In this document: piece by piece, positions 1 to 8,177 of the stretch
How the letters are laid out: each line of letters starts with the position of its first letter
Position numbering within the stretch: the stretch's first letter is position 1
Source: Kocuria sp.
GTDB taxonomy: Bacteria > Actinomycetota > Actinomycetes > Actinomycetales > Micrococcaceae
NCBI GenBank assembly: GCA_030524035.1
Contig: JAUNHG010000001.1
Location: 403,250 to 467,249 of the forward strand
DNA: 64,000 nucleotides
Direction: 5' to 3'
Position numbers and translations under genes: made by a program
Notes under the pieces: generated by a model
What the model saw: only the letters and a program-made list of their open reading frames with translations
Databases searched by the model: none
What the model was told of the DNA's origin: nothing

Positions 1-2
1 AC

Positions 3-920
3 GAGCTGTTCGACGGAAACCTGGTACTAGGTCAACAACTCCCGTCGGATAGAGACTTGGCATCCATTTTGGGTGTTAACCGTGGCACCATGCGCGAAGC
101 TTTGAAGATCCTGGAAGCGCAGGGTGTCTTGCGGCTGTATGAAGGCAGTCGCAAGACCATCCTGCCCATGCTGGTGCGGGAGCCGGCTGCTTCTGCGGGT
201 CCCGCATTGCAGCTGCACATGGCCACGGCGGATTACCCCCTGCGTGACATCGTGCAAACACGGGTGCTATTAGAAACCTGGGCGTTACGTAACGCCGATC
301 ATCGTTCTGCTGCCATGGCGGAATTGCGTACCTTGTTGCGGGAAATGGGGCGGGACGATATTTCCTTGAAGGAGTTTCACCACCTCTATGTGAGTTTCCA
401 CATCGCTCTGGTGAAGTGCTCTAACAACACCCTGGTGGCTGCTTTGATGTCCGCTCTGCGGGATTCGATCTACGAATACACCATGGCATTAGTGGGTCAC
501 GTGCCCTTATGGTCCAAGACCGTGGACCGTATTCGAGCTGAACATCAAGCGATCTTTTCGGCGGTGCTAGCGGGTGACAACACGTTAGCTGCGCGTCTGG
601 TGGAAGAACACATCGAATATCAGTACGTGGAAGCTGGGGTGGACCCGGAACGTACCCCGCGTACCGATTCCTTGGAGACCGTCGGCCCCACCACCGGCCC
701 TTTGGCATCTGGGCGCGTGTGGTCCAACGGTGGGGATTCCGACGATAACACCGCAGGTCACACCCCGGTGAAGGAAGCGGTGGCGTTACAAGTAGCGCGT
801 AATTCCGGACACGACGTTGATACCACGGACGATGCTGAAGCCGCAGTCGATCCTGCCGTGGGTGAAGACGACATCCCTGAAAACTTCCGCACGGATGAGG
901 ATGAACGCCGCACAGGATGA
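3..920 (+). CDS. GntR/FadR-family transcriptional regulator (5' truncated by window edge)
   Basis: DNA-binding repressor or activator with a winged helix-turn-helix and an FCD ligand domain. The reading frame is open to the left edge, and the residues before the first possible start (TTG at 57) already match the GntR helix-turn-helix (LPSDRDLASILGVNRGTM, then REALKILEAQG), so the gene begins outside the window. The FCD domain follows, with metal-site-like histidines in the helix EFHHLYVSFHIALVK. The last roughly 95 residues are acidic, low complexity and probably disordered, an unusual extension for this family. The effector and targets cannot be read from the sequence. bS22 follows 87 bp downstream on the same strand. 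Confidence 0.88.
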   Translation, partial: ELFDGNLVLGQQLPSDRDLASILGVNRGTMREALKILEAQGVLRLYEGSRKTILPMLVREPAASAGPALQLHMATADYPLRDIVQTRVLLETWALRNADHRSAAMAELRTLLREMGRDDISLKEFHHLYVSFHIALVKCSNNTLVAALMSALRDSIYEYTMALVGHVPLWSKTVDRIRAEHQAIFSAVLAGDNTLAARLVEEHIEYQYVEAGVDPERTPRTDSLETVGPTTGPLASGRVWSNGGDSDDNTAGHTPVKEAVALQVARNSGHDVDTTDDAEAAVDPAVGEDDIPENFRTDEDERRTG

Positions 921-1007
921 GTGGCAACTCACCTCTCGAATAACGCCGTCGTAGTGGAAACAGGTACACTGCCGGGGAGCCAACCACAGATGAAGTGAGG
1001 ATCGTTC

Positions 1008-1106
1008 ATGGGTTCAGTGATTAAGAAGCGCCGCAAGCGTATGTCCAAGAAGAAGCACCGTAAGTTGCTGCGCAAAACTCGCCACCAGCGCCGCAACAAG
1101 AAGTGA
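1008..1106 (+). CDS. 30S ribosomal protein bS22 (32 aa)
   Basis: Very short, extremely basic protein, 32 residues beginning [19 protein letters not shown] and rich in Lys/Arg throughout. From memory it is almost identical to mycobacterial bS22 (AURKAIP1/COX24 domain), which binds 16S rRNA near the decoding region of actinobacterial ribosomes. A Shine-Dalgarno-like GAGGAT lies about 6 nt before the ATG. An 11-bp perfect hairpin follows directly, suggesting a separate short transcript. Confidence 0.95.
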   Translation: MGSVIKKRRKRMSKKKHRKLLRKTRHQRRNKK

Positions 1107-1111
1107 TTATG

Positions 1112-1140
1112 CAGGCAGGCCCCAGCTGTGGGCCTGCCTG
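1112..1140 (+). terminator. hairpin terminator after bS22
   Basis: Perfect 11-bp stem CAGGCAGGCCC / GGGCCTGCCTG with a 7-nt loop, starting 5 nt after the bS22 stop. The tail is only weakly T-rich (GTGCGTTT). It covers the GTG at 1128, which argues against that codon as the start of the next gene. Confidence 0.7.
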
Positions 1141-1166
1141 GTGCGTTTAACCAAGGATTTTCTGTC

Positions 1167-1454
1167 ATGCCATCACAGCCTTCGCCCGGATCGTCACCGG
1201 TGGGTGTGGTGCCCGTGCAGGTGGTGACCACACCGGGGTGCCACTTATGCGCCGACGGTGTGGCCGTGGTCGAACGTGTTGCTGGGGAGTGTGGGATTGA
1301 ATGGGCTGAACTGCCGCTTGCACAAGTACCGGAAGGCCCTGATCGTGATCGCTGGTCAGTGGAAGTCCCCGTGCTCTTGGTTGACGGCATTCCACGAGAT
1401 TTTTGGCAGATCGACCCCCACCGTTTGGCTCGTTTGCTCAGGGAACGCGCCTGA
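1167..1454 (+). CDS. glutaredoxin-family (DUF836-like) protein
   Basis: Small thioredoxin-fold protein of 95 residues. It carries the redox motif CHLC in TTPGCHLCADGV near the N-terminus and the cis-proline region VEVPVLLVDG, both usual for short actinobacterial glutaredoxin-like proteins. ATG 1167 is preferred because AAGGA lies 9 nt upstream; the longer reading from GTG 1128 would start inside a terminator-like hairpin. It may take part in thiol-disulfide exchange. Partners are not shown, but the cytochrome c maturation genes follow. Confidence 0.82.
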   Translation: MPSQPSPGSSPVGVVPVQVVTTPGCHLCADGVAVVERVAGECGIEWAELPLAQVPEGPDRDRWSVEVPVLLVDGIPRDFWQIDPHRLARLLRERA

Positions 1455-1484
1455 ATGGATTCGAGCTAGACGGTGAGGTCTGGG

Positions 1485-1490
1485 CATAAT
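1485..1490 (+). promoter_or_regulatory. candidate -10 box (CATAAT) for the phosphatase gene
   Basis: CATAAT ends 7 nt before ATG 1498, the spacing expected for a leaderless actinobacterial transcript. It would make ATG 1498 the start and exclude ATG 1489, which lies inside the box. No clear -35 was seen. Confidence 0.4.
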
Positions 1491-1497
1491 GCTTCGT

Positions 1498-2187
1498 ATG
1501 TCTTCACACAAAGCTGCGTCCTCGGCAACTGTGCACCTATTGCGTCACGGTCAGGTGTATAACCCTGACCGGATCGTGTACGGACGCCTTCCGGACTTTC
1601 ATCTATCGGACCTTGGCCACCAAATGGCGGAGGTTGCCGGCCAGGTCTTGGCGCAGCGTAAGGATCAAGGGGCCAACCTGGTGTACCTGGCGGCCTCTCC
1701 GCTGACCCGCACAATAGAGACTGCAACTCCCGTTTCCCATGCTTTGGGCCTTGAGATTCACCCCGATGAGCGGTTGATCGAACCCCGGAATCACTTTGAA
1801 GGTCTACACGTCAACGGTCAAGAACTCGCTAACGTGAAGCATTGGCCGTATATGATCAACCCACTGCGGCCATCCTGGGGTGAACCCTACCGCCAGCAAG
1901 TGGCCCGCATGGCTGAGGTGGTGGTGGACGCTGCACAGCGTGCCGTGGAGTTCGCCGGCGACGGCGCAGAGGCCGTGTTGGTGTCCCACCAGTTACCGAT
2001 TTGGATGGCGAGGCGATCCGCTGAAGGTAAGTTTCTGCCGCATGACCCCCGCACCCGGCAGTGCAATCTAGCGTCCTTGACCTCCCTGATCTTCGATGAT
2101 GTTTACGCTGGGCTGCGCCCGCGAGTGGTCTATAGCGAACCTGCGGCTCACCTTTATTCAGGAGTCAATCAGCTTCCGGGTTCATGA
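1498..2187 (+). CDS. histidine phosphatase family protein
   Basis: Phosphoglycerate-mutase-like phosphatase of about 229 residues. The phosphohistidine motif LLRHGQ is near the N-terminus (about residue 16), followed by SPLTRTIETA and a C-terminal VSHQLPIW that holds the second catalytic histidine. The substrate is unknown. A phosphatase of this type stands directly before the cytochrome c maturation genes in many actinobacteria, and the same order is seen here (next start 42 bp downstream). ATG 1498 was chosen from the CATAAT-N7-ATG spacing; ATG 1489 with a GAGG further upstream is the alternative. Confidence 0.88.
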   Translation: MSSHKAASSATVHLLRHGQVYNPDRIVYGRLPDFHLSDLGHQMAEVAGQVLAQRKDQGANLVYLAASPLTRTIETATPVSHALGLEIHPDERLIEPRNHFEGLHVNGQELANVKHWPYMINPLRPSWGEPYRQQVARMAEVVVDAAQRAVEFAGDGAEAVLVSHQLPIWMARRSAEGKFLPHDPRTRQCNLASLTSLIFDDVYAGLRPRVVYSEPAAHLYSGVNQLPGS

Positions 2188-2229
2188 TGCCCATACACCC
2201 CACACTCAACCCTTCAAGGTGATCCCGCT

Positions 2230-2874
2230 GTGCCACGTATTGTTCCGACTTCCACGGATTCCGTATCGCCGTTGGTGCCCGCTGGCCTGAGTCGCCGGGT
2301 GGTCTTGGGTGCTGTCGGTGCGGGTATAGGGGGTGTGGTATTAGCGGCGTGCACTCCGGAAGAACAGAGTGTGTCGGAACAAGCCGACGCCGGTGGGGAT
2401 ACCGGATACATTGCTGGGGATGGTTCCGTGACTGAGTATGCGGAAGCTGACCGTAGCGATCCCGTGGAGTTCGCCGGAAAGTTATTCGACGGCACTGAGA
2501 TATCCGCACACGAGTTGCGGGGCAGGCCTGTTTTGCTGAATTTTTGGTACGCGGGGTGCGCGCCGTGTCGTAAAGAAGCCCCTGACTTAGTGGAGATGGC
2601 TGATACGTATGAGGGCCGTGTTGCGTTCTACGGGGTGAACGTGCGGGATGAGAAAGTCACGGCTGAAGCTTTCGAACGTACATTTTCCATCCCGTATCCG
2701 TCCCTGGAAGACCGGGATGGAGGCGTACTGCTTGCGTTATCCCAGTTCGTCCCGCCGCAGGCTGTTCCTACCACCATCATTGTGGATGCCCAAGGGCGGG
2801 TAGCCTCACGCGTCTTGGGCATTGCCGAGCCCTCCATTGTTAAAGCGTTACTGGACGACGTGGTGGACGCGTGA
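2230..2874 (+). CDS. TlpA/ResA-like thiol-disulfide oxidoreductase lipoprotein
   Basis: Exported thioredoxin-fold protein that would reduce the apocytochrome c CXXCH cysteines outside the membrane. The N-terminus has a twin-arginine motif (SRRVVLG) and a lipobox (LAAC), so it is probably a Tat-exported lipoprotein. The redox site CAPC is in NFWYAGCAPCRKEAP, with cis-Pro later in VPTTIIVD. GTG 2230 has AAGGTGAT upstream. Its stop overlaps the ccdA start by 4 nt (GTGA), so the two are coupled; CcdA is the expected electron donor. Confidence 0.92.
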   Translation: MPRIVPTSTDSVSPLVPAGLSRRVVLGAVGAGIGGVVLAACTPEEQSVSEQADAGGDTGYIAGDGSVTEYAEADRSDPVEFAGKLFDGTEISAHELRGRPVLLNFWYAGCAPCRKEAPDLVEMADTYEGRVAFYGVNVRDEKVTAEAFERTFSIPYPSLEDRDGGVLLALSQFVPPQAVPTTIIVDAQGRVASRVLGIAEPSIVKALLDDVVDA

Positions 2875-3632
2875 CAGACGGCGATCACCTAGCCTCCCTG
2901 ATTCTGGATGGTTCACTCTGGGCTGCCTTCCCGGTGGCGCTCCTGGCGGGTTTGGTGTCTTTTGCCTCTCCGTGTGTGTTGCCTTTGGTGCCCGGTTATC
3001 TGGGGTATGTCACGGGCCTCACCGGGGTGGATCTGGAAGATCAGAAGCGGGGCCGGATGCTGGCCGGGGCAGCACTGTTCATAGCGGGATTCAGCACCGT
3101 GTTCATTGCGATGTCCGTGGTGTTTGCGCAACTGGGAGCCTTGCCGTGGCTGCGGGGACAAAGCTGGGTCACAGTGGTCTTAGGCCTTTTGGTGGTGCTT
3201 ATGGGCGTGGTGTTTATGGGCGGATTTGGTGTTTTACAACGTGAACGCAGGATCCACCGCAAACCTCCACCCGGTCTATGGGGTGCACCGTTATTGGGCA
3301 TGACCTTTGGTTTGGGGTGGGCGCCCTGTGTCGGGCCCACATTCGCGGCGGTGCAGCTGCTGGCTTACAGCGGTCAAGCATCTGTGGGTAAAGCAACGGT
3401 GCTGACCCTCGCGTACTGCCTGGGGCTGGGGCTTCCTTTCTTACTGGTTGCGGTGGCCTTTCGTGCCGGAATGGGAACGTTAGGGCGTATTCGTCGACAC
3501 CGAGTTTTCTTGCAAAGGTTGGGCGGAGCTGTCTTGATCCTGATCGGAGTACTCATGGTCACCGGAATATGGACCGCGTTTGTGTCCTGGTTGCAGGCAG
3601 AGCTCGTCCAAGATTTTGTGCCGGTGATCTGA
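2871..3632 (+). CDS. ccdA: cytochrome c biogenesis protein CcdA
   Basis: Six-helix membrane protein of 253 residues that carries reducing equivalents from cytoplasmic thioredoxin to the extracellular ResA-like protein. The first helix holds the typical ASPCVLPLVPGYLGYVTG and a later helix GLGWAPCVGPTF; these contain the paired redox cysteines. The GTG start overlaps the preceding stop (GTGA), and its own stop shares one base with the resB start (TGATG), fixing it as part of a tight operon. Confidence 0.95.
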   Translation: MTDGDHLASLILDGSLWAAFPVALLAGLVSFASPCVLPLVPGYLGYVTGLTGVDLEDQKRGRMLAGAALFIAGFSTVFIAMSVVFAQLGALPWLRGQSWVTVVLGLLVVLMGVVFMGGFGVLQRERRIHRKPPPGLWGAPLLGMTFGLGWAPCVGPTFAAVQLLAYSGQASVGKATVLTLAYCLGLGLPFLLVAVAFRAGMGTLGRIRRHRVFLQRLGGAVLILIGVLMVTGIWTAFVSWLQAELVQDFVPVI

Positions 3633-5368
3633 TGCCGACACCACAGCGCAGGAGTGACGTGAGTTCAGATGACCGCCACAACGTGGCATTGCCAGCGTTG
3701 GGAGTAATCGGCATGCTGCGCTGGGCGTGGTCCCAGTTGACACGCATGAACACGGCACTGTTCCTTCTGTTGCTCTTGGCGGTAGCAGCGGTGCCGGGTT
3801 CGGTGTTTCCCCAGCGGGTGCAGGACGTTGCAGCGGTGAACTCTTACATCGAGGCGAACCCCACGACGGGGCCGATTCTGGACACACTCCAGTTCTTTGA
3901 TGTCTTCTCCTCCGTCTGGTTTTCTGCCATTTACCTGCTGCTGTTTATCTCCCTGGTGGGGTGCGTGATTCCGCGTGCCCGCCAGCATTGGAAAGCATGG
4001 CGAGCGCAACCACCTCGGACCCCGGTACGACTGCAGCGCCTTCCTGTTTCCCGTCGTCTGGAGTTGGGGGGCCGTCATGGCGCGGCAGCTCCCGAAGCAG
4101 CTCAGGTCATGGAGCGGGTAGCGGAGGTGCTGAAAAAACGCCGATACCGCGTGCACTTACGGGATCTGAGCACAGACGCGCCGTCAGTGGGGGCGGAGCG
4201 TGGCATGTGGAAGGAAATAGGAAATATTCTGTTCCACCTGGCCCTGGTGGGAATTCTGATCTTTGTGGCGTATGGCTCCCTGTTTGGTTTTAAAGGTCAA
4301 AAAATTCTGACGGTGGGGGAAACCTTTGCGAATTCTTTGATCAGTTACGACTCGTTCACGCCAGGATCTAATTTCGATGCTGACTGGTTGGACCCATTCA
4401 CTATTCGTGTAGACGATTTCCGGGTGGAGTACAACCGGGATACCGCAGACCCCAATAATTACGGGATGCCTCTGCATTACGAATCCGATGTCACCGTCAC
4501 TGACTCGCCGGGCCAACAACCCCGTCAGGAAGTGCTCAGCGTCAATAAACCGATTGAGATCAGCGGGGTGCGGGCGTATTTGATCGGTAATGGGTACGCC
4601 CCGGTGGTGCGTGTGAAAGACGGTGACGGCAACGTGTCCTACGAAGGGCCCGTGGTCACGGTGCCGGAAGACACCTCTAACATTTCCTCCTTTACTCTGA
4701 AGGTGCCTGATGCATCCCCCCAGCAACTTGGCTTCACAGGGACTTTTCTGCCCACTGCTTGGCAGGATGAAAACACCGGCCAACTCACCTCCGTGGACCC
4801 TGACGCGCGTAACCCCACGCTGGTGTTGTCGCTGTACAGCGGGGATCTTGGGTTGGACGACGGCACACCCCAGAACGTGTACGTCTTGGATGTGGGCAAC
4901 CTGAAGGAAGTGGCTTCCCCGATGACCAGTGGGGGGCCGATCGTGTTGTCTGAAGACGAACCGATGGCGGAGCTACCACAAGGGTTGGGCAGCATCGAAT
5001 ACCTGGAGACTGTGCGGTATGTGGGACTGGACGTGCACCACGACCCCGGAACCCGGGGGGTATTCATCTCTTTCTGTGTGGCTTTTTTGGGGCTGATCAT
5101 GTCCTTGTTCATCGCCCGGCGTCGGGTGTGGGTGCGGGCAAATACGGTGCACACGGAAGCTGGTCCGCGTGTGGTGTTGGAGTACGGTTTGTTGGCGCGC
5201 GGCGAAGACCCCCGGCTGGAAGCCGAAGCGGAAAGTCTGACGGATCTTTTCACCGCTGTGTGGGAGGACATTGGGGTGCGTGATTCTTCGCGAAATACCA
5301 GCGCTGCACGTCGCACGGACTCCGCTCGTTCAACGGACGTGGGGATAGGGGCAGCGGTCAATGAGTGA
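3632..5368 (+). CDS. resB: cytochrome c biogenesis protein ResB
   Basis: System II haem-delivery subunit of 578 residues. Hydrophobic segments lie near residues 40-58, 95-113, 192-214 and 473-492, with a large extracellular domain between the third and fourth, as in ResB. ATG 3632 is chosen because it overlaps the ccdA stop (TGATG); an upstream in-frame start at 3569 would lie inside ccdA. With CcsB it forms the haem channel and synthetase. The C-terminal 50 residues are polar and variable. Confidence 0.93.
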   Translation: MPTPQRRSDVSSDDRHNVALPALGVIGMLRWAWSQLTRMNTALFLLLLLAVAAVPGSVFPQRVQDVAAVNSYIEANPTTGPILDTLQFFDVFSSVWFSAIYLLLFISLVGCVIPRARQHWKAWRAQPPRTPVRLQRLPVSRRLELGGRHGAAAPEAAQVMERVAEVLKKRRYRVHLRDLSTDAPSVGAERGMWKEIGNILFHLALVGILIFVAYGSLFGFKGQKILTVGETFANSLISYDSFTPGSNFDADWLDPFTIRVDDFRVEYNRDTADPNNYGMPLHYESDVTVTDSPGQQPRQEVLSVNKPIEISGVRAYLIGNGYAPVVRVKDGDGNVSYEGPVVTVPEDTSNISSFTLKVPDASPQQLGFTGTFLPTAWQDENTGQLTSVDPDARNPTLVLSLYSGDLGLDDGTPQNVYVLDVGNLKEVASPMTSGGPIVLSEDEPMAELPQGLGSIEYLETVRYVGLDVHHDPGTRGVFISFCVAFLGLIMSLFIARRRVWVRANTVHTEAGPRVVLEYGLLARGEDPRLEAEAESLTDLFTAVWEDIGVRDSSRNTSAARRTDSARSTDVGIGAAVNE

Positions 5369-5380
5369 GACAATGGCTCC

Positions 5381-6436
5381 ATGAGCACCGTCGATACCTC
5401 CCTGGGTACGTGGTCTGAGCTGTTTATGCTCTTGGCTGCGCTCGTCTACATGTTCGTTTTCATCGCATTTGCGTGGGACATGGCTTCCCACTCGAAAACA
5501 TTGCGGGAGCTCGAACAGCAACAATCCCGGCAGCGGGCGGAGGCTTTGGTGGGTTCCGGGGCGCCCGTCGATATTGCGGCCGGTCAGAACAGTGATAATG
5601 CCTGGCGCTCCCAGCGTGCCACCGCCCTGGAGGGGCAGGTGGCGGACGCCAGTATGGACTACGTCGATGATGACCACCGACGCCCCGCTGCCCGGGCGGC
5701 TGTGGTGTTGATGCTGCTGGCCTTCGCGATCCACCTGGCGGCGGTTGTGATGCGCGCCGTGGCCGCGAATCGGGTTCCGTGGTCCAACATGTATGAGTTC
5801 TCTACCACGGGGGCGCTGCTGATTTCCGCCGTGTATTTGATCATGCTGAAGGTTAAAGATCTTCGGTTTGTGGGTGTGCTGATTTCCGGGCTGGTCACGT
5901 TGATGCTCACGGCGGCCACCATTGCATACCCAACTCCGGTGTCGCCACTGCAACCGGCGCTGCAGTCCTATTGGCTGGTGATTCACGTTTCTATTGCTGT
6001 GGCGGCTATGGGTATTTTTGCCATCACCTTCACCATGGCGATTCTGCAGTTAGTTCAGGACCGTCGCGAAAAACGCATCATGGAAGGTGGCCCCAGCGGG
6101 TGGGCCTTCTTGAAAGTAGTGCCATCCGCTCAGGCCTTAGAAAACTTTTCGTATCGGCTCAACAGTGTGGGATTTGTGTTCTGGACCTTCACGCTGGCAG
6201 CGGGCGCCATCTGGGCGCGTGACGCGTGGGGGCGTTACTGGGGCTGGGACCCCAAAGAGGTGTGGACGTTCGTGATTTGGGTGGTGTACGCCGCTTACTT
6301 GCACGCCCGGGCTACACGCGGGTGGACAGGACGTCGATCCGCGTGGCTGTCCATTGTGGGTTTTGTGTGCATTCTGTTCAACTACTTTGTGGTGAACACC
6401 TTATTCGACGGGCTGCACTCGTATTCCGGTTTGTGA
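5381..6436 (+). CDS. ccsB: cytochrome c biogenesis protein CcsB/ResC (haem handling)
   Basis: Membrane protein of 351 residues with the WWD signature of haem-handling proteins: WGWDPKEVW near residue 287 in an extracellular loop. Conserved histidines flank it (VIHVSIAV; YLHARATRGW). It partners ResB in attaching haem to apocytochromes. The start is 12 bp after the resB stop. It closes the ccs operon and converges with the small membrane protein downstream. The N-terminal loop between the first and second helices (residues about 35-100) is longer and more polar than in many homologues. Confidence 0.94.
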   Translation: MSTVDTSLGTWSELFMLLAALVYMFVFIAFAWDMASHSKTLRELEQQQSRQRAEALVGSGAPVDIAAGQNSDNAWRSQRATALEGQVADASMDYVDDDHRRPAARAAVVLMLLAFAIHLAAVVMRAVAANRVPWSNMYEFSTTGALLISAVYLIMLKVKDLRFVGVLISGLVTLMLTAATIAYPTPVSPLQPALQSYWLVIHVSIAVAAMGIFAITFTMAILQLVQDRREKRIMEGGPSGWAFLKVVPSAQALENFSYRLNSVGFVFWTFTLAAGAIWARDAWGRYWGWDPKEVWTFVIWVVYAAYLHARATRGWTGRRSAWLSIVGFVCILFNYFVVNTLFDGLHSYSGL

Positions 6437-6444
6437 ACCGGCAA

Positions 6445-6894
6445 CTAACCCCGTGGAGTGTCCGGATCCGTGGGTGATTCGGGTGGTTCTCCAGGGGAAT
6501 CCGGGTTGTTCTCCGCATCAGGGATTTCCTGCGTCGAATCATCCGAATGGTTCGTGCCACCGTCAGCTCGTTCGGTGCGGCGGCGTTGCTCCCAGGCGTC
6601 TAGTTCGGCATCGGCCTGTTCGGAGCGTCGTTTTTCGTCAAGCTGACGTAAGAACGTGGGGTCATCATCTGGGCCTCTGCCGCGCAATGGCTCTTGAGTT
6701 GAGTAACGGGGGCGGCCTAACGTGAGCCACAGAACGCCGCCAATCACCGGTATCAGGAGAATGACGGCGATCCATGGGCCGCGTTTGATACCACGAATAT
6801 CTCTCGGGTTGCTGCGCAGGCAGTCAAAAAACGAGTAGATGATCACTCCCACCGCCGCAGCGGCCACGCCGATGATTGCGATTGCACGAATCAT
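6445..6894 (-). CDS. PLD nuclease N-terminal domain membrane protein
   Basis: Protein of 149 residues with two N-terminal membrane helices (AIAIIGVAAAAVGVIIY; WIAVILLIPVIGGVLWL) separated by a short FFDCLRSNPRDIRGIKRG loop. This matches the PLDc_N (cardiolipin synthase N-terminal) module found alone in many actinobacteria. The C-terminal half is charged and low complexity. The start is uncertain: ATG 6894 is chosen because the domain begins there; GTG 6918 is possible. The function of the free-standing domain is unknown. Confidence 0.75.
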   Translation of the reverse strand: MIRAIAIIGVAAAAVGVIIYSFFDCLRSNPRDIRGIKRGPWIAVILLIPVIGGVLWLTLGRPRYSTQEPLRGRGPDDDPTFLRQLDEKRRSEQADAELDAWEQRRRTERADGGTNHSDDSTQEIPDAENNPDSPGEPPESPTDPDTPRG

Positions 6895-6931
6895 GTATCC
6901 ATCATATGGCTGATACACCAGACGTACGGCC

Positions 6932-6937
6932 TAGACT
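6932..6937 (+). promoter_or_regulatory. candidate -10 box (TAGACT) for the DUF4229 gene
   Basis: TAGACT lies exactly 6 nt before the GTG start at 6944, with no Shine-Dalgarno sequence between. This is the pattern of a leaderless mRNA. Confidence 0.45.
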
Positions 6938-6943
6938 GGCACC

Positions 6944-7246
6944 GTGAATTTCCTGAAGTACTCTGCCCTGCGTCTGGGGCTGCTGATTGTGGTCTTTGTG
7001 CTGGGGCTCTGGCTGCGTTTGGGCATTGTGTTCGCCGGGGCGACGTCAATTGTGATCGCCTTTGCGATCTGCTACATCTTTTTCCCCCGGTTGCACACCG
7101 CTGCCGGGCAGGATCTGCGCCGGTGGGTATCGCGTTCGCCCAAGCTGCGCAAGGATTCGTTAGCCGCTGAAGATGCAGCGGCGGAAGACTCATCCGTGGA
7201 AGCCGCTGACAGTATCGGAATCGACACTGGCGATCCCCGGCGCTGA
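6944..7246 (+). CDS. DUF4229 family small membrane protein
   Basis: 100-residue protein with two N-terminal hydrophobic helices (LGLLIVVFVLGLWLRLGIVF; ATSIVIAFAICYIFF) and an acidic C-terminal tail. The YSALRLGLL start and short length agree with DUF4229 proteins, which in actinobacteria commonly lie next to menaquinone genes. Here it converges with menA, with only 1 bp between the stops. No biochemical role is known to me. Confidence 0.78.
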   Translation: MNFLKYSALRLGLLIVVFVLGLWLRLGIVFAGATSIVIAFAICYIFFPRLHTAAGQDLRRWVSRSPKLRKDSLAAEDAAAEDSSVEAADSIGIDTGDPRR

Positions 7247-7247
7247 T

Positions 7248-8129
7248 TCATACCATCTGGCGCAGTAGTACGGCGGCCAGGAATAACAGTGACCATACTA
7301 GGTTCAGCGCACCACACAGCGCGAGTACCGGAATGAGCGCCTGACGTTCCCTGGTAAACAGCACGGTGCGAACCGCCACTAAGGCTAACGGTGCCGCAAG
7401 GAACACCACCAGCATCCACACATTAAACGGCACTAAAAATAGGTGTAAGGCAAAAGCCAAGCCCAGTTCCCCCGCGAACATCACCCGGGCTTTGTAATCC
7501 CCCAAACGTACGGCCAGCGTGCGCTTGCCCACTTCACGGTCCCCCGGAATGTCGCGGATGTTGTTCACCATCAGTAGGGCACACGCGAATAGGCCGGTGG
7601 TTGAAGCCGCAATCCAGGCGTCGATGTTTAGCTTTCCGGCTTGGGTGATTGTGGTTGCCAGTACCGCCACCAGGCCGAAGTACACAAAAACAACAAGGTC
7701 CCCCCAGCCACGGTAGCCATAAGGGCGTTTGCCTCCGGTGTAACCCCACGCGGCGAACACTGCTGAGGCCCCAACCACGGCAAACCACCACTGGTTGGAC
7801 AGCAGAATCAGTGTTAAGCCCGCGGCACTAGCTAGCGCAAAGCATGCTATAGCGGCGATGAATACGTGGCGGGCAGGTGCGGCTCCGGAACCTACCAGGC
7901 GTAAAGGCCCGACGCGGTTATCATCGGTACCTTTTATACCGTCCGAGTAATCATTGGCGTAATTCACGCCGATTTGCAGGAACAGTGCCACCAGCAACGC
8001 CAATGCGGCCAGGGTGAGGTTGGCCCCGCGCATGGAATGTGCCGCTGCGGTACCGGCAATGACAGGAGCTAACGCCATAGGTAGCGTGCGCAGTCGCGCG
8101 CCTTGGATCCACTGGCCAACAGTTGCCAC
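7248..8129 (-). CDS. menA: 1,4-dihydroxy-2-naphthoate polyprenyltransferase MenA
   Basis: UbiA-superfamily membrane enzyme that joins 1,4-dihydroxy-2-naphthoate to polyprenyl diphosphate, giving demethylmenaquinone. The first Asp-rich motif is NDYSDGIKGTDDNR (about residue 59) and the second is DIPGDREVGKRTLAVRLG. Length 293 residues with about eight hydrophobic segments, normal for MenA. GTG 8129 is preceded by AGGAAGG. The prenyl donor would come from the polyprenyl diphosphate synthase at 25.3 kb. Confidence 0.96.
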   Translation of the reverse strand: MATVGQWIQGARLRTLPMALAPVIAGTAAAHSMRGANLTLAALALLVALFLQIGVNYANDYSDGIKGTDDNRVGPLRLVGSGAAPARHVFIAAIACFALASAAGLTLILLSNQWWFAVVGASAVFAAWGYTGGKRPYGYRGWGDLVVFVYFGLVAVLATTITQAGKLNIDAWIAASTTGLFACALLMVNNIRDIPGDREVGKRTLAVRLGDYKARVMFAGELGLAFALHLFLVPFNVWMLVVFLAAPLALVAVRTVLFTRERQALIPVLALCGALNLVWSLLFLAAVLLRQMV

Positions 8130-8177
8130 GGGTGACCTTCCTGGTGCGAGAGGGTGGTCTAGATGACCGCGTCATTG

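Noticed and set aside
421..987. Long minus-strand open frame opposite the GntR regulator
   Set aside because: Arg/Pro-rich composition typical of an antisense shadow in GC-rich coding DNA; no start signal.
4639..5388. 249-residue minus-strand frame opposite resB
   Set aside because: Ser/Arg/Pro-rich shadow of a well-supported membrane protein gene.
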